DNA of 64,000 nt from Epilithonimonas sp042695135 (GTDB lineage: Bacteria > Bacteroidota > Bacteroidia > Flavobacteriales > Weeksellaceae): contig NZ_CP170547.1 in NCBI RefSeq assembly GCF_042695135.1, positions 3,596,001 through 3,660,000 on the forward strand, given 5' to 3'. Position numbers and translations under genes: made by a program. The notes under the pieces are model-generated. The model saw only the letters and a list, made by a program, of their open reading frames with translations, did not search any database and had not been told where the DNA came from. This document shows positions 25,036 to 32,365 of this stretch, one piece after another (position 1 is the first letter of the stretch; each line of letters begins with the position of its first letter).

Positions 25036-25350
25036 ATGAATTCATCCCTTCAAAAATACCACTTCTTCATTTTATTCCTCCTAACATTCTCCCTCACCTC
25101 CGCCCAAATCATCGAAGAAGAAATCGCCAAAAAATCCTGCGAATGCATCCAGACCAAAGTATCTCCAGAAGGAAGGATATCTAATTCGGAAAAACAAAAA
25201 TGCATTTCTAAAAGCGGCGACGAAGTTCTGAAATCAAAGGATCCGCAAGAAGTCAAAAGACTCACCAAAAATATGGAAGAAGTGGTCGAGCGATTGAAAA
25301 CCATCTACAAATTGGTAGAAAAATGCTTGCCCCAAACCGATTCTAATTAA
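25036..25350 (+). CDS. Small secreted protein, function unknown
   Basis: A 104-residue exported protein with a signal peptide of about 24 residues (LLTFSLTSAQ). The mature part is Lys/Glu-rich, probably helical, and has four cysteines (CECIQ, KCISK, KCLPQ), consistent with two disulfides in the periplasm. It is not a family I can name. It is convergent with the thioredoxin-like gene; a weak hairpin separates them. Confidence 0.6.
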   Translation: MNSSLQKYHFFILFLLTFSLTSAQIIEEEIAKKSCECIQTKVSPEGRISNSEKQKCISKSGDEVLKSKDPQEVKRLTKNMEEVVERLKTIYKLVEKCLPQTDSN

Positions 25351-25351
25351 A

Positions 25352-25376
25352 AATCCCAAACCTAAGTTCGGAATTT
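25352..25376. terminator. Probable bidirectional terminator
   Basis: AATCCCAAAC and GTTCGGAATT pair over 8 of 10 positions around CTAA, with A and T runs on either side, between two convergent genes. Confidence 0.45.
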
Positions 25377-25379
25377 TCT

Positions 25380-25895
25380 TTAATCTTTCTTCACAAAAGC
25401 CTGTTGTATCGTCTGGAGTTCTGTTTTATTTAATTTAGAAGTTTTCTCCAGTTTTACGAGAAATGAAGCCACCTCTTCCGGACTTGCAGGCGAACCGATA
25501 TTTTCACCTTTGGCATCAAAAGAATCCGCTAAAACTTCGCCTTTTGGACTTAACATTAACCAAAAAGGAAGTCCTGCTGTTTCGCCTTTGTATTTGTTCA
25601 TCAATTCCTGTCCGCCGGGATTTTCCAGACTTTTCTTTTCGCCACGTTCCTGAACATCAACATACGTTGTTACATAACTTTTATCAAAAAGAGGTTTTGT
25701 AACCGGCAGGTTCATATTTTTTTCCATCAGCTTGCACCAGCCGCACCACGACGCATGGAAAACTAAAAGAACGTTTTTATTCTCGGCTTTTGCCTGAGTC
25801 AAAGCTTTGTTTAAAACCACATCTGCTTTCTCCTGGGCAAATCCCATTTGCATTGCCAATAAGGCAATTGCTATAATAATTTTTGAAAATTTCAT
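25380..25895 (-). CDS. Thioredoxin-fold secreted protein
   Basis: A 171-residue exported protein: signal peptide ~20 residues (QMGFAQ), then a thioredoxin fold with LVFHASWCGWCKLMEKNM (active site CGWC at about residues 50-53), the cis-Pro region GLPFWLMLSPKGEVL, and helices to the end. CGWC-containing DUF255/thioredoxin_7-type proteins act as periplasmic disulfide reductants or maturation factors. It probably works in the periplasm; the partner is unknown. Confidence 0.8.
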   Translation of the reverse strand: MKFSKIIIAIALLAMQMGFAQEKADVVLNKALTQAKAENKNVLLVFHASWCGWCKLMEKNMNLPVTKPLFDKSYVTTYVDVQERGEKKSLENPGGQELMNKYKGETAGLPFWLMLSPKGEVLADSFDAKGENIGSPASPEEVASFLVKLEKTSKLNKTELQTIQQAFVKKD

Positions 25896-25973
25896 TGATA
25901 ATATCTTTTAACTTCTAACGAATTTAGGGATTTCTTATTATAATAATCAGTTTACTAAAAGATTTGCACTTAT

Positions 25974-27086
25974 TTAATCTCTTTCAAATTTTTCTATTTT
26001 AAGTTTTGGAGACAATTCTTTGATATAAAAAGAAGCGATTGCTCTGGAAAACCCAGGTAAAAGTTCACCGTCGTTTGACAGAGTTATAATTGTGTAGCCT
26101 TCTTTCGGAAACCTGAGAATATCCGCTAATCCGGGACCGCCACTGTGACCTGCATACAAAATACCATCTTCTGTGCCGGTAACCCAGCCGACTTTGGAAA
26201 AATCCGCATCTTTACCATCAATCTTGTCTGTTTTGTAGATATAATTGTCAGAAAATGATTTTGGAAACACGACTTCATTATCCAGACCTATTGCCCAGTT
26301 TGCCATATCATCTATCGAGGCAAAATAACCGCCGGCAGGATAAGTATATTGTGGGTAAAGATATTTGTAGGCCTGCATTTTACCATTCAGATCGTAATAT
26401 GTTGTAACTTTTTCGGGGATAATATCTGTCCGTAAAAATTGACCATTTACTTTGAATTCCATATCAAAATTGCCGTCGTTCATTTTTAAAGGAACAGTAA
26501 CTTCATCTTTCAGGATGTGAACAAAAGCTTTGTTATAAATCTTCTCAAAAATGTAAGACAAAATCATAAAATCCGATTGTGCATATTGCTGTTTTGATCC
26601 AGTTTTGAAGACCAAAGGAAGTTTCTTGACCGCTTCCACAATTTTTTCGGTTGGCAGATAGACATCACTTTCATAATAATCAGCAATCCCGCTGGAATGG
26701 CTGATCAGGTTTTCTATTTTGATATCACTCCATTCTTTCGGACAATCCGGAATATACTTTGAAACCGGATCTTCCAGACTGATTTTCTTATTGTATATTG
26801 TTTTTAGGAGAAGTGTGGATGTCAGAAGTTTTGTGCAGGATGCAATCTGGAAACTGGTGTGTTCCGTTACTTTATTTTTCCAATCCAGGTTTGCAAAGTC
26901 ATAGGTTGTTTTCTTAATGATTTTGCCGTTTTGTATGATCGCAACTGCCATTCCGGGGATTTTTAAATTTTTCATTTGCTCACTAACAAACTGATCCACT
27001 TTTTGATTAGCCAATTTCTGATCAATTTGCCCAAAAGAGATTGTGATAAATAGAAGTGTAAAGATAAATGTGAATATTATTTTCAT
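25974..27086 (-). CDS. Serine hydrolase (beta-lactamase / penicillin-binding-protein family)
   Basis: A 370-residue exported enzyme, signal peptide ~19 residues (TISFGQ). Class C/beta-lactamase motifs: SxxK as ASCTKL (around residue 85), YAQSD as the Y-x-S/N motif, and HSGGPG in place of KTG. The motif set is that of esterase or D-aminopeptidase-like members rather than true penicillinases. Substrate cannot be assigned; possible roles are peptidoglycan or ester hydrolysis in the periplasm. Monocistronic. Confidence 0.82.
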   Translation of the reverse strand: MKIIFTFIFTLLFITISFGQIDQKLANQKVDQFVSEQMKNLKIPGMAVAIIQNGKIIKKTTYDFANLDWKNKVTEHTSFQIASCTKLLTSTLLLKTIYNKKISLEDPVSKYIPDCPKEWSDIKIENLISHSSGIADYYESDVYLPTEKIVEAVKKLPLVFKTGSKQQYAQSDFMILSYIFEKIYNKAFVHILKDEVTVPLKMNDGNFDMEFKVNGQFLRTDIIPEKVTTYYDLNGKMQAYKYLYPQYTYPAGGYFASIDDMANWAIGLDNEVVFPKSFSDNYIYKTDKIDGKDADFSKVGWVTGTEDGILYAGHSGGPGLADILRFPKEGYTIITLSNDGELLPGFSRAIASFYIKELSPKLKIEKFERD

Positions 27087-27218
27087 AGGTTAAAATTAAT
27101 TACAGGTTTAAAGTTTATCACTATATTTATAGTTATTCAAATCTAAAACTTATTTTTGGATTATCACTAATTTTATAGTTAAATAATTTTAATTAACATT
27201 TATAATCAAATCCCACAA

Positions 27219-27248
27219 AAAATCCCCAAACTTTCGCTTGGGGATTTT
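27219..27248. terminator. Orphan rho-independent terminator
   Basis: AAAATCCCCAA (27219-27229) and TTGGGGATTTT (27238-27248) form a perfect 11-bp stem. No intact gene ends here; it is probably left from a deleted minus-strand gene. Confidence 0.8.
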
Positions 27249-27404
27249 TATTTTATCAGTTTAAAAACTGTTTATTACTTCGCTTCTTCATATATATATC
27301 AATCATTTACAATAATATGGGTAAAAATAAATAGTGTTAAATTTAATTCAATCACACTTACTAACTTTCAGATATAACCGATATTTGATCTATATTTCAT
27401 TGAG

Positions 27405-27473
27405 ATTGACCACACAGTTTCAATAAATTGAGCAGGTTGTTTCGGATTAAATTGACCACCTGTATTTTTCAAT
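27405..27473. repeat. Three imperfect ~23-nt repeats, IS21-end-like
   Basis: ATTGACCAC at 27405, ATTGAGCAG at 27427 and ATTGACCAC at 27451 are spaced 22 and 24 nt. Two are preceded by an A/T tract and followed by a TTTC-containing stretch. Multiple TTGACCAC-type repeats are typical of IS21-family ends. No transposase gene lies nearby. Confidence 0.35.
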
Positions 27474-27700
27474 GAAAACCAACAATTCTATATATTATTT
27501 GTTGTCGAACTTTTTTTCCAGGCTCATTCTTAATTTCTTTTTCGAATGTTTTTTAATAACATTAAATAATTTTTTTTAATCACACACTTATTGCATCAAA
27601 TTGCAGTTTATCAAAAACTTATACAAATAATATATTTTCTGGAATATTAATCTAATTTCTCATGATACTGCTTGTATAATTTTGAATAAAGCTAAAAAAA

Positions 27701-28141
27701 TTATAATTCGTTTTTGAATATATGCTCTATGGTCAGAAGATCTTTTTTTTTCATATTAGTAATAGGAAAATGGATTTGAATTATTCTTTCGTCATTTTTT
27801 TGTATCTTTATAATCAAATAATTAATGAAGAATATTTTGTCTAAATAAAGCTGTTTGACTTTTTCCAATGGAACTTCTATATGTCTTAAAGTATTTTTTT
27901 TTCTAAACATATAGTAACTTTTTATAGATAATAATTCTCCAGAGTTCTCATAAAATATATACTTAAGCCGCAATATTTTAATAACAGTATATATGATAAA
28001 TAAAAATCCTACATATCTTATATTTCTAAATATCTTCGGTGAGCACAGAAGTAAAAATATTAGAATAATTATTGATAATATTAACATTACAATGTGAGCT
28101 CTAAAAAGAAATGTAATAACAGCTTTGTTGCTAATTTTCAT
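27701..28141 (-). CDS. Small membrane protein with PH-like domain
   Basis: A 146-residue protein with two N-terminal membrane helices (about residues 9-32 and 40-58) and a C-terminal soluble part (LSIKSYYMFRKKNTLRHIEVPLEKVKQLYLD, then IIKIQKNDE) resembling a YdbS/bPH-type domain. Codon use is very AT-rich compared with the core genes of the window, suggesting acquired DNA. No neighbours in the same operon. Function unknown. Confidence 0.55.
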   Translation of the reverse strand: MKISNKAVITFLFRAHIVMLILSIIILIFLLLCSPKIFRNIRYVGFLFIIYTVIKILRLKYIFYENSGELLSIKSYYMFRKKNTLRHIEVPLEKVKQLYLDKIFFINYLIIKIQKNDERIIQIHFPITNMKKKDLLTIEHIFKNEL

Positions 28142-28886
28142 TTGATTAAATTTTGCGTTTTGCTCAGGTAGTTTATGTATTACCTTAATTTATTTAGAGT
28201 TTTATAAATTTTAAATATAATGTAGATCTTCCGTAGAATATTTCAACATAGCTCCCGGAACTTCTAAGACAAAGGCAAATCTCATTATTATTGAATATAA
28301 GCTTTTTATACCCGTCAGAATATTCTAGATCCTCATCATGCGTGTAACGTCTTTTCCTTTTTTCCTTTAATCAGGTTGCCAACATAGTAGAGTTTGTACT
28401 AATCTTGCTTTTCGGTCACGGATGGCAATTTATTTTGCTTCGTCTTCATTTTTACTGTTGATAAATTGTAAATAGCAGTTTCCTGATGCCTATCTGTTTT
28501 CTATAAGTTAGATCTTTGCAGTCAGAAGAATGCAAAACTTCAGTACTACTCTATCTGAATTGTTATAATATTAATTTTTATTATCTACTTATTGTTATAA
28601 ATATTTTTAAAAAGCTTAGAGGCAGCCAGCCATTACTATGGCAGAGACAATCAATCTGATATCTTGGAAAATCACAGATGTTCCATACTCTAACCACAAA
28701 AAACAATGACTGCCCTACGCTTTAATTAAAAATATATAAAGTTTGTGTTTTATCATTAAAAGCAGAGAAAACAGACAATTTGGTCACTACAGCAATGCAA
28801 TATCAATTTTAGATAATAGGAAATTGTTATAACAGCACCTATTTTGCCTCAAGCTTTAATTAAAATAGATTATAATTTGTTTTTTA
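28142..28886. other. AT-rich intergenic region with decayed coding traces
   Basis: A 745-bp gap with no intact gene. A 58-codon start-less open frame on the minus strand (28194-28370) reads like a gene remnant. Near the right end a ~45-nt direct repeat (28712 and 28845) covers the tail of the adjacent regulator gene. Otherwise no structure found. Confidence 0.5.
28194..28370 (-). pseudogene. Possible decayed gene fragment
   Basis: 58 open codons without a start, containing RRYTHDEDLEYSDGYKKLIF and ICLCLRSSGSYVEIFYG. Just upstream another frame carries LYYVGNLIKGK, as if a frameshift separated the two. Family not recognised; it could be chance. Confidence 0.3.
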
Positions 28887-29225
28887 TTAGTCAATATTCT
28901 CCTTGTTAAAGATTTTTTTCCATTTGGCCACCGAATTCCTGCTCAGACGGAAGTGCAAGGCCAGTTGCACATTGTTCAAATTATTTTTTTTCTGGTAATT
29001 CAGCATTTCCATAATTGTAACTTCATCGTAAAATCTATGCCTGCCGGACTGGTCACTAATACCCGCAGAGCCAAAGATCTTATGATCGAGCCGGATCACA
29101 TCCATGATAGACAGGACATTTTTCTGAAGGATAGATTTACACTCTTCCATCTTATTGGGATATTTTTTAATTATCAAATCGTTATAAATTCTTTTATAAT
29201 TGGGTTGGGCTGAATTTTTTTCCAT
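28887..29225 (-). CDS. Small helix-turn-helix protein
   Basis: A 112-residue protein whose C-terminus is a clear helix-turn-helix: NNVQLALHFRLSRNSVAKWKKIF. The first 60 residues are basic and helical (NYKRIYNDLIIKKYPNKMEECKSIL), with a KIFGSAGISDQSGRHRFYDE linker. Resembles the orphan HTH proteins that are multicopy in Chryseobacterium, sometimes labelled transposase-like, but it has no catalytic domain. It is the last gene of a likely five-gene operon (31555 to 28887). DNA-binding is inferred. Confidence 0.6.
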   Translation of the reverse strand: MEKNSAQPNYKRIYNDLIIKKYPNKMEECKSILQKNVLSIMDVIRLDHKIFGSAGISDQSGRHRFYDEVTIMEMLNYQKKNNLNNVQLALHFRLSRNSVAKWKKIFNKENID

Positions 29226-29283
29226 AATAGTGGTTACTACAAATTAAATACTTGTTTTGAATACTGCTTTCCAAATACTTTCA

Positions 29284-29715
29284 TTATGATTTGCTGTATT
29301 TTTTTATCCATCGGGTCAATGTTGTTCGGGGGATGCCATAATATTTTATAATCTCAGACTGGTTTTTCTCTTTTTTATCCATCAGCTCAAGGATAAAGTC
29401 TATCACCTCTCTGTTATAAATACTTTTCTTAAACTGAGGAAGACCAGTAAGTTTTTTGCCTGCTTTACTGCGGTTTTTACTGCCTTGAGGGGAATATAAT
29501 ATGAGGTGCTGGGAATAGAGTCTGAAAAAATCATATTCAAGTAATTTGGACCAGCGTAGAAGAACTTCAGTATCCAAGGATTTTGATTCATACATTTGCT
29601 CTATTTCGTAGTCGGAACATTTAAAAAAATTAAAAATGCGTGTGTTTTTTATTTCTCTTTCCTTTACGCCTTGGCGAATGAGAGAGCCCAGATGAATGTC
29701 TTTTGCATTGTTCAT
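29284..29715 (-). CDS. HTH protein of the Chryseobacterium orphan regulator type
   Basis: A 143-residue protein. The N-terminal half has HLGSLIRQGVKEREIKNTRI with FFKCSDYEIEQMYESKSLD, a probable helix-turn-helix-like helical domain, and LLRWSKLLEYDFFRLYSQHLILYSPQ. The C-terminal half carries a second HTH, NQSEIIKYYGIPRTTLTRWIKKY. Proteins of this build are repeated in Chryseobacterium genomes; their targets are unknown. It lies 58 bp upstream of the 112-residue HTH gene and 19 bp downstream of the HAEPLYID gene, so it is probably co-transcribed with them. Confidence 0.65.
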   Translation of the reverse strand: MNNAKDIHLGSLIRQGVKEREIKNTRIFNFFKCSDYEIEQMYESKSLDTEVLLRWSKLLEYDFFRLYSQHLILYSPQGSKNRSKAGKKLTGLPQFKKSIYNREVIDFILELMDKKEKNQSEIIKYYGIPRTTLTRWIKKYSKS

Positions 29716-29734
29716 TATCTTTTGTTTTTCTGAG

Positions 29735-30595
29735 TTATGGCATGGAATAAATAAGTCTCAGGAATCCGCTTGCATTAAGATCATTGGATGTCATTACAGG
29801 CACGCCTGCTACCAAACCTATTTTAAAATCATCAGTCATTTGCAGCTGAACCTGCGGTCTGAGAATCAGTTGGGGTTTATCTTCCTTGCCAAAAGTCTGA
29901 TTGCACTCTAATCCAAAAAAACTCTCTTTCTCTCCTTTTCCAAATCGGTAGCTTAGGATTGTATTAAATCTGTACTGTGTTTTTGTTTCATTAGATTCAA
30001 ATTCCTGCTTTATAGCCGGACCTGCGTAGATCATTGATTGCAGACGTTGCCCCCAAATCTTGGCCGCAGCAAAAAACGGGTTATAAACATTGCCCACAAA
30101 AAGCGGCTTTCCAAACTCATCAAAAGGCGATGTTTCCAGTTCGTTGAAATACCCTGCGGAAAGTGTTGTTTTAGCTTCTGGAAGTGTCAGAAATGTATAA
30201 TTAAAACCTATTCTCAGGGCCATCGCATCATCCGTATTTCCGCCTTCCTCCGGGACAGTCGTATTTTCACTTTCCGGTGCGGATACACCTTTCAGCTTGT
30301 CATGGACAAAAATAAAAGGAACTTCTATTTCAAAACCTAGATTATCGACCGGAGCAAAGTCATATTCTACCAGAGTACGCACACCTTCAAAATTTTTGAA
30401 ATCCGCATAACCTCCAGCCAGATTTAGTTCCTGATATCCTTTTTTTACATTCATTTCTGCCGGGATATCAAGATAAAGTGGCATATAATATTTCAGGTCA
30501 GCTTCTTTGGTTTCCTCAGTATTATTTCCCTGCGCGAACAGGTCATTTGAAAATAGCAATAAAAAAAACGTTGAAACTAATATCTTTTTGATCAT
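29735..30595 (-). CDS. HAEPLYID family outer-membrane-like protein
   Basis: A 286-residue exported protein, signal peptide ~22 residues (NDLFAQ). The segment YYMPLYLDIPAEMNVKKGYQ followed by LVEYDFAPVDNLGFEIEVPF matches the HAEPLYID family consensus; the alternating strands and aromatic C-terminus suggest an outer-membrane barrel. It lies 12 bp downstream of a TMEM175 gene. The role is unknown in the family; co-occurrence with a potassium-channel-like protein hints at ion or envelope homeostasis. Confidence 0.75.
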   Translation of the reverse strand: MIKKILVSTFFLLLFSNDLFAQGNNTEETKEADLKYYMPLYLDIPAEMNVKKGYQELNLAGGYADFKNFEGVRTLVEYDFAPVDNLGFEIEVPFIFVHDKLKGVSAPESENTTVPEEGGNTDDAMALRIGFNYTFLTLPEAKTTLSAGYFNELETSPFDEFGKPLFVGNVYNPFFAAAKIWGQRLQSMIYAGPAIKQEFESNETKTQYRFNTILSYRFGKGEKESFFGLECNQTFGKEDKPQLILRPQVQLQMTDDFKIGLVAGVPVMTSNDLNASGFLRLIYSMP

Positions 30596-30607
30596 GTGTG
30601 TTTAAAT

Positions 30608-31231
30608 TTATCCGTCAATAGAATGTTCATTCTTATCCATGCTTATTACAGCCCATAATATCCACATCAAAAAAGTAATTATCAATGCAATAGCAGAATA
30701 ATAAAAAGCTAATACTGCTGTCGCTTCATAAACAATGAAGCCCAGCACCTGCCCTTTTATCATATTCTTTAACCACGGAATACTTTTTTCCGGAGAGATC
30801 AAAAGCGATTTATTATTAACGATCACAAGATTTAATAATAGCATACTTAGGGTTATAAATCCTGTAAATCCTGCATAGAACGCAACCGCTGTCTCCTGTG
30901 CAGCTGTTCCTATAAATGATCCGACTACTTTTGTTGGAAAAGGGAAGAGTACAACCAGAAGCAGCACAAAGCCGTTTAGAAAAATCAACCAGTGATTGCT
31001 CTTTTTCAACTGCTCAAAAATTTTATTATGCCCCATCCAAATGAGAAGGACGGTAGCAAATGAATTAAAATAGGTAAAGTATTCCGGCCATTTTTCAATA
31101 ATTCTTTCCAAAAGATTCAGGTTGTTTGCACCCTGATATTCCTGAATCCCAATTTCAAGGGCGAGAAGTGTAATAGCAACCCCAAATATACCGTCGCTGA
31201 ATGCCTCTAACCGAGCTGTATTTTTTTCCAT
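30608..31231 (-). CDS. TMEM175 family protein (DUF1211 potassium channel-like)
   Basis: A 207-residue membrane protein with about six helices. The first helix carries the family signature RLEAFSDGIFGVAITLLALEI, in which the FSDG motif is the selectivity-related hallmark of TMEM175 channels. Bacterial members conduct K+ as tetramers. Same strand as, and 12 bp before, the HAEPLYID gene; 102 bp after the small 73-residue gene. Confidence 0.85.
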   Translation of the reverse strand: MEKNTARLEAFSDGIFGVAITLLALEIGIQEYQGANNLNLLERIIEKWPEYFTYFNSFATVLLIWMGHNKIFEQLKKSNHWLIFLNGFVLLLVVLFPFPTKVVGSFIGTAAQETAVAFYAGFTGFITLSMLLLNLVIVNNKSLLISPEKSIPWLKNMIKGQVLGFIVYEATAVLAFYYSAIALIITFLMWILWAVISMDKNEHSIDG

Positions 31232-31293
31232 GTTTTTTTGTGTTTTTATAAAAGCCTTAGTTTAATAACTATTAAGCAATATCATCATATTTA

Positions 31294-31314
31294 AATTCAT
31301 CATTTGTGTTTTTA
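31294..31314. repeat. Duplicated gene-start repeat, copy 1
   Basis: A 21-nt sequence containing CATCATTTGTGTTTTTA is identical at 31294-31314 and 31547-31567. The second copy covers the leader and ATG-ATG start of the 73-residue gene; this copy would start a 13-codon frame (MMNLNMMILLNSY), probably a relic of a tandem duplication. Confidence 0.6.
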
Positions 31315-31333
31315 TTTGCTATTTGCAACAGCC

Positions 31334-31555
31334 TCAGAGGATTCCGATGTAATAATCATTAAGATTATCCCGATCAAAGTACAGGTACAATCTTTTGACA
31401 AACAATCCAAAGCAGTACTTCCTTAGTACATAACGATGCTCGTACGGGTCTTCAAACTCTGTCTCACCGAAGAGGTTTTCTATCTCGTGTTTTGGTTTTC
31501 CAACGAGGTTTTCTATATCTTCTGGTGTCATCATATTGTGTTTAAAATTCATCAT
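31334..31555 (-). CDS. Small protein, possibly BamE-like fold
   Basis: A 73-residue protein without signal peptide. The pattern MTPEDIENLVGKPKHEIENLFGE followed by YLYFDRDNLNDYYI resembles the helix-then-strands layout of BamE/SmpA-fold proteins, but similarity is too short for a firm call. Two adjacent ATGs (31555 and 31552) are possible starts; a repeat copy covers the leader. It is likely the first gene of the TMEM175-HAEPLYID-HTH operon. Confidence 0.5.
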   Translation of the reverse strand: MMNFKHNMMTPEDIENLVGKPKHEIENLFGETEFEDPYEHRYVLRKYCFGLFVKRLYLYFDRDNLNDYYIGIL

Positions 31556-31567
31556 TTGTGTTTTTAC
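31547..31567. repeat. Duplicated gene-start repeat, copy 2
   Basis: Exact 21-nt match to 31294-31314, spanning the start codons and leader of the 73-residue gene. Confidence 0.6.
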
Positions 31568-31763
31568 TTATTTAATTCTATTTTAAGCCATAATGCTCCG
31601 GTTTACTTTAAGGTCTTTATATGTAACTTCTTTATCAATGTCATTAATGATTATAATGATCTCTTTACACTATATATTTATATCATCGAGGTCGCTTTCA
31701 AAAGAACCCACCAAAAATGTACTAGTACCGCTAACTATTAAAGGTTGACGATCCAATTAAGGT

Positions 31764-32300
31764 TTAGGGTTTCCAGAAACTCCATTTGCTGCCGTTGTAA
31801 ACTGCAAGACGTTTTGCTCCAGCTTTATTTATATATACCATCATCCCAGGGGAAGGGCTTGGGATATTCTGCACATCTGAAACAGTAGGCAAAACCATAG
31901 TTTTAGTGGTAGATTCTAAAACCAAAACACCATCTGCAGTAGACGTATCAGCTCCCACAATTGCTTTGGAAGTTGTTTCACTAATGCCTGTTGGCTGGTT
32001 GGCCAGGGCAGCAGTAACATCTGCATTCTGGCCGCTCAGATCTATCCAGTTGGTTCCATTTGAATATTTTACTCTCGCAGTAGTTGAGGTACTTGCATCC
32101 AATAAGATGGTTCCTTCGGTGATTGTCGTTGGAGATGGGAGTATTCTCACATACGGTAAGATTAAACCTTTATTTCCTGTTGCAAATTCTAACAATACCG
32201 ATGTTTTTACGGATGCAGTACCTGTATTATTACCAATGATAACTTGTGCATTTGCTAATAATATTCCTCCTAAAAGTAGTGCTGTTATTATTTTTTTCAT
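31764..32300 (-). CDS. Small exported partner of surface-protein module 2
   Basis: A 178-residue exported protein (signal peptide ~19 residues, LLANAQ). Early blocks VIIGNNTGTASVKTSVLLEF and TGNKGLILPYV parallel the module-1 partner (VAIGKTTLESASSSIEFGSENRGFVLPW). The C-terminal domain DGVLVLESTTKTMVLPTV, PSPGMMVY and YNGSKWSFWKP matches it too. Found 65 bp downstream of the 725-residue surface protein, the same order as in module 1. Function unknown; periplasmic or surface location expected. Confidence 0.7.
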   Translation of the reverse strand: MKKIITALLLGGILLANAQVIIGNNTGTASVKTSVLLEFATGNKGLILPYVRILPSPTTITEGTILLDASTSTTARVKYSNGTNWIDLSGQNADVTAALANQPTGISETTSKAIVGADTSTADGVLVLESTTKTMVLPTVSDVQNIPSPSPGMMVYINKAGAKRLAVYNGSKWSFWKP

Positions 32301-32365
32301 TTTATGGTATTTATTGTTTATTTGAATCGTTTTAAAATTGATTTAAAATTTGCCACTTTTTCTAA

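Larger units (their letters stand above)
27087..27700. other. AT-rich intergenic region with remnants
   Basis: A 614-bp gap. It contains a strong terminator with no adjacent gene (27219-27248), a possible five-codon gene tail on the minus strand just upstream of it (codons for YEEAK then TAA, around 27274-27291), and three IS21-end-like repeats (27405-27473). The rest is AT-rich without coding potential. It marks the left edge of the accessory stretch. Confidence 0.5.

Noticed and set aside
27274..27291. A minus-strand codon run for YEEAK followed by TAA, considered a gene end.
   Set aside because: Five codons are too few to claim a gene; mentioned only as a possible relic with the orphan terminator.
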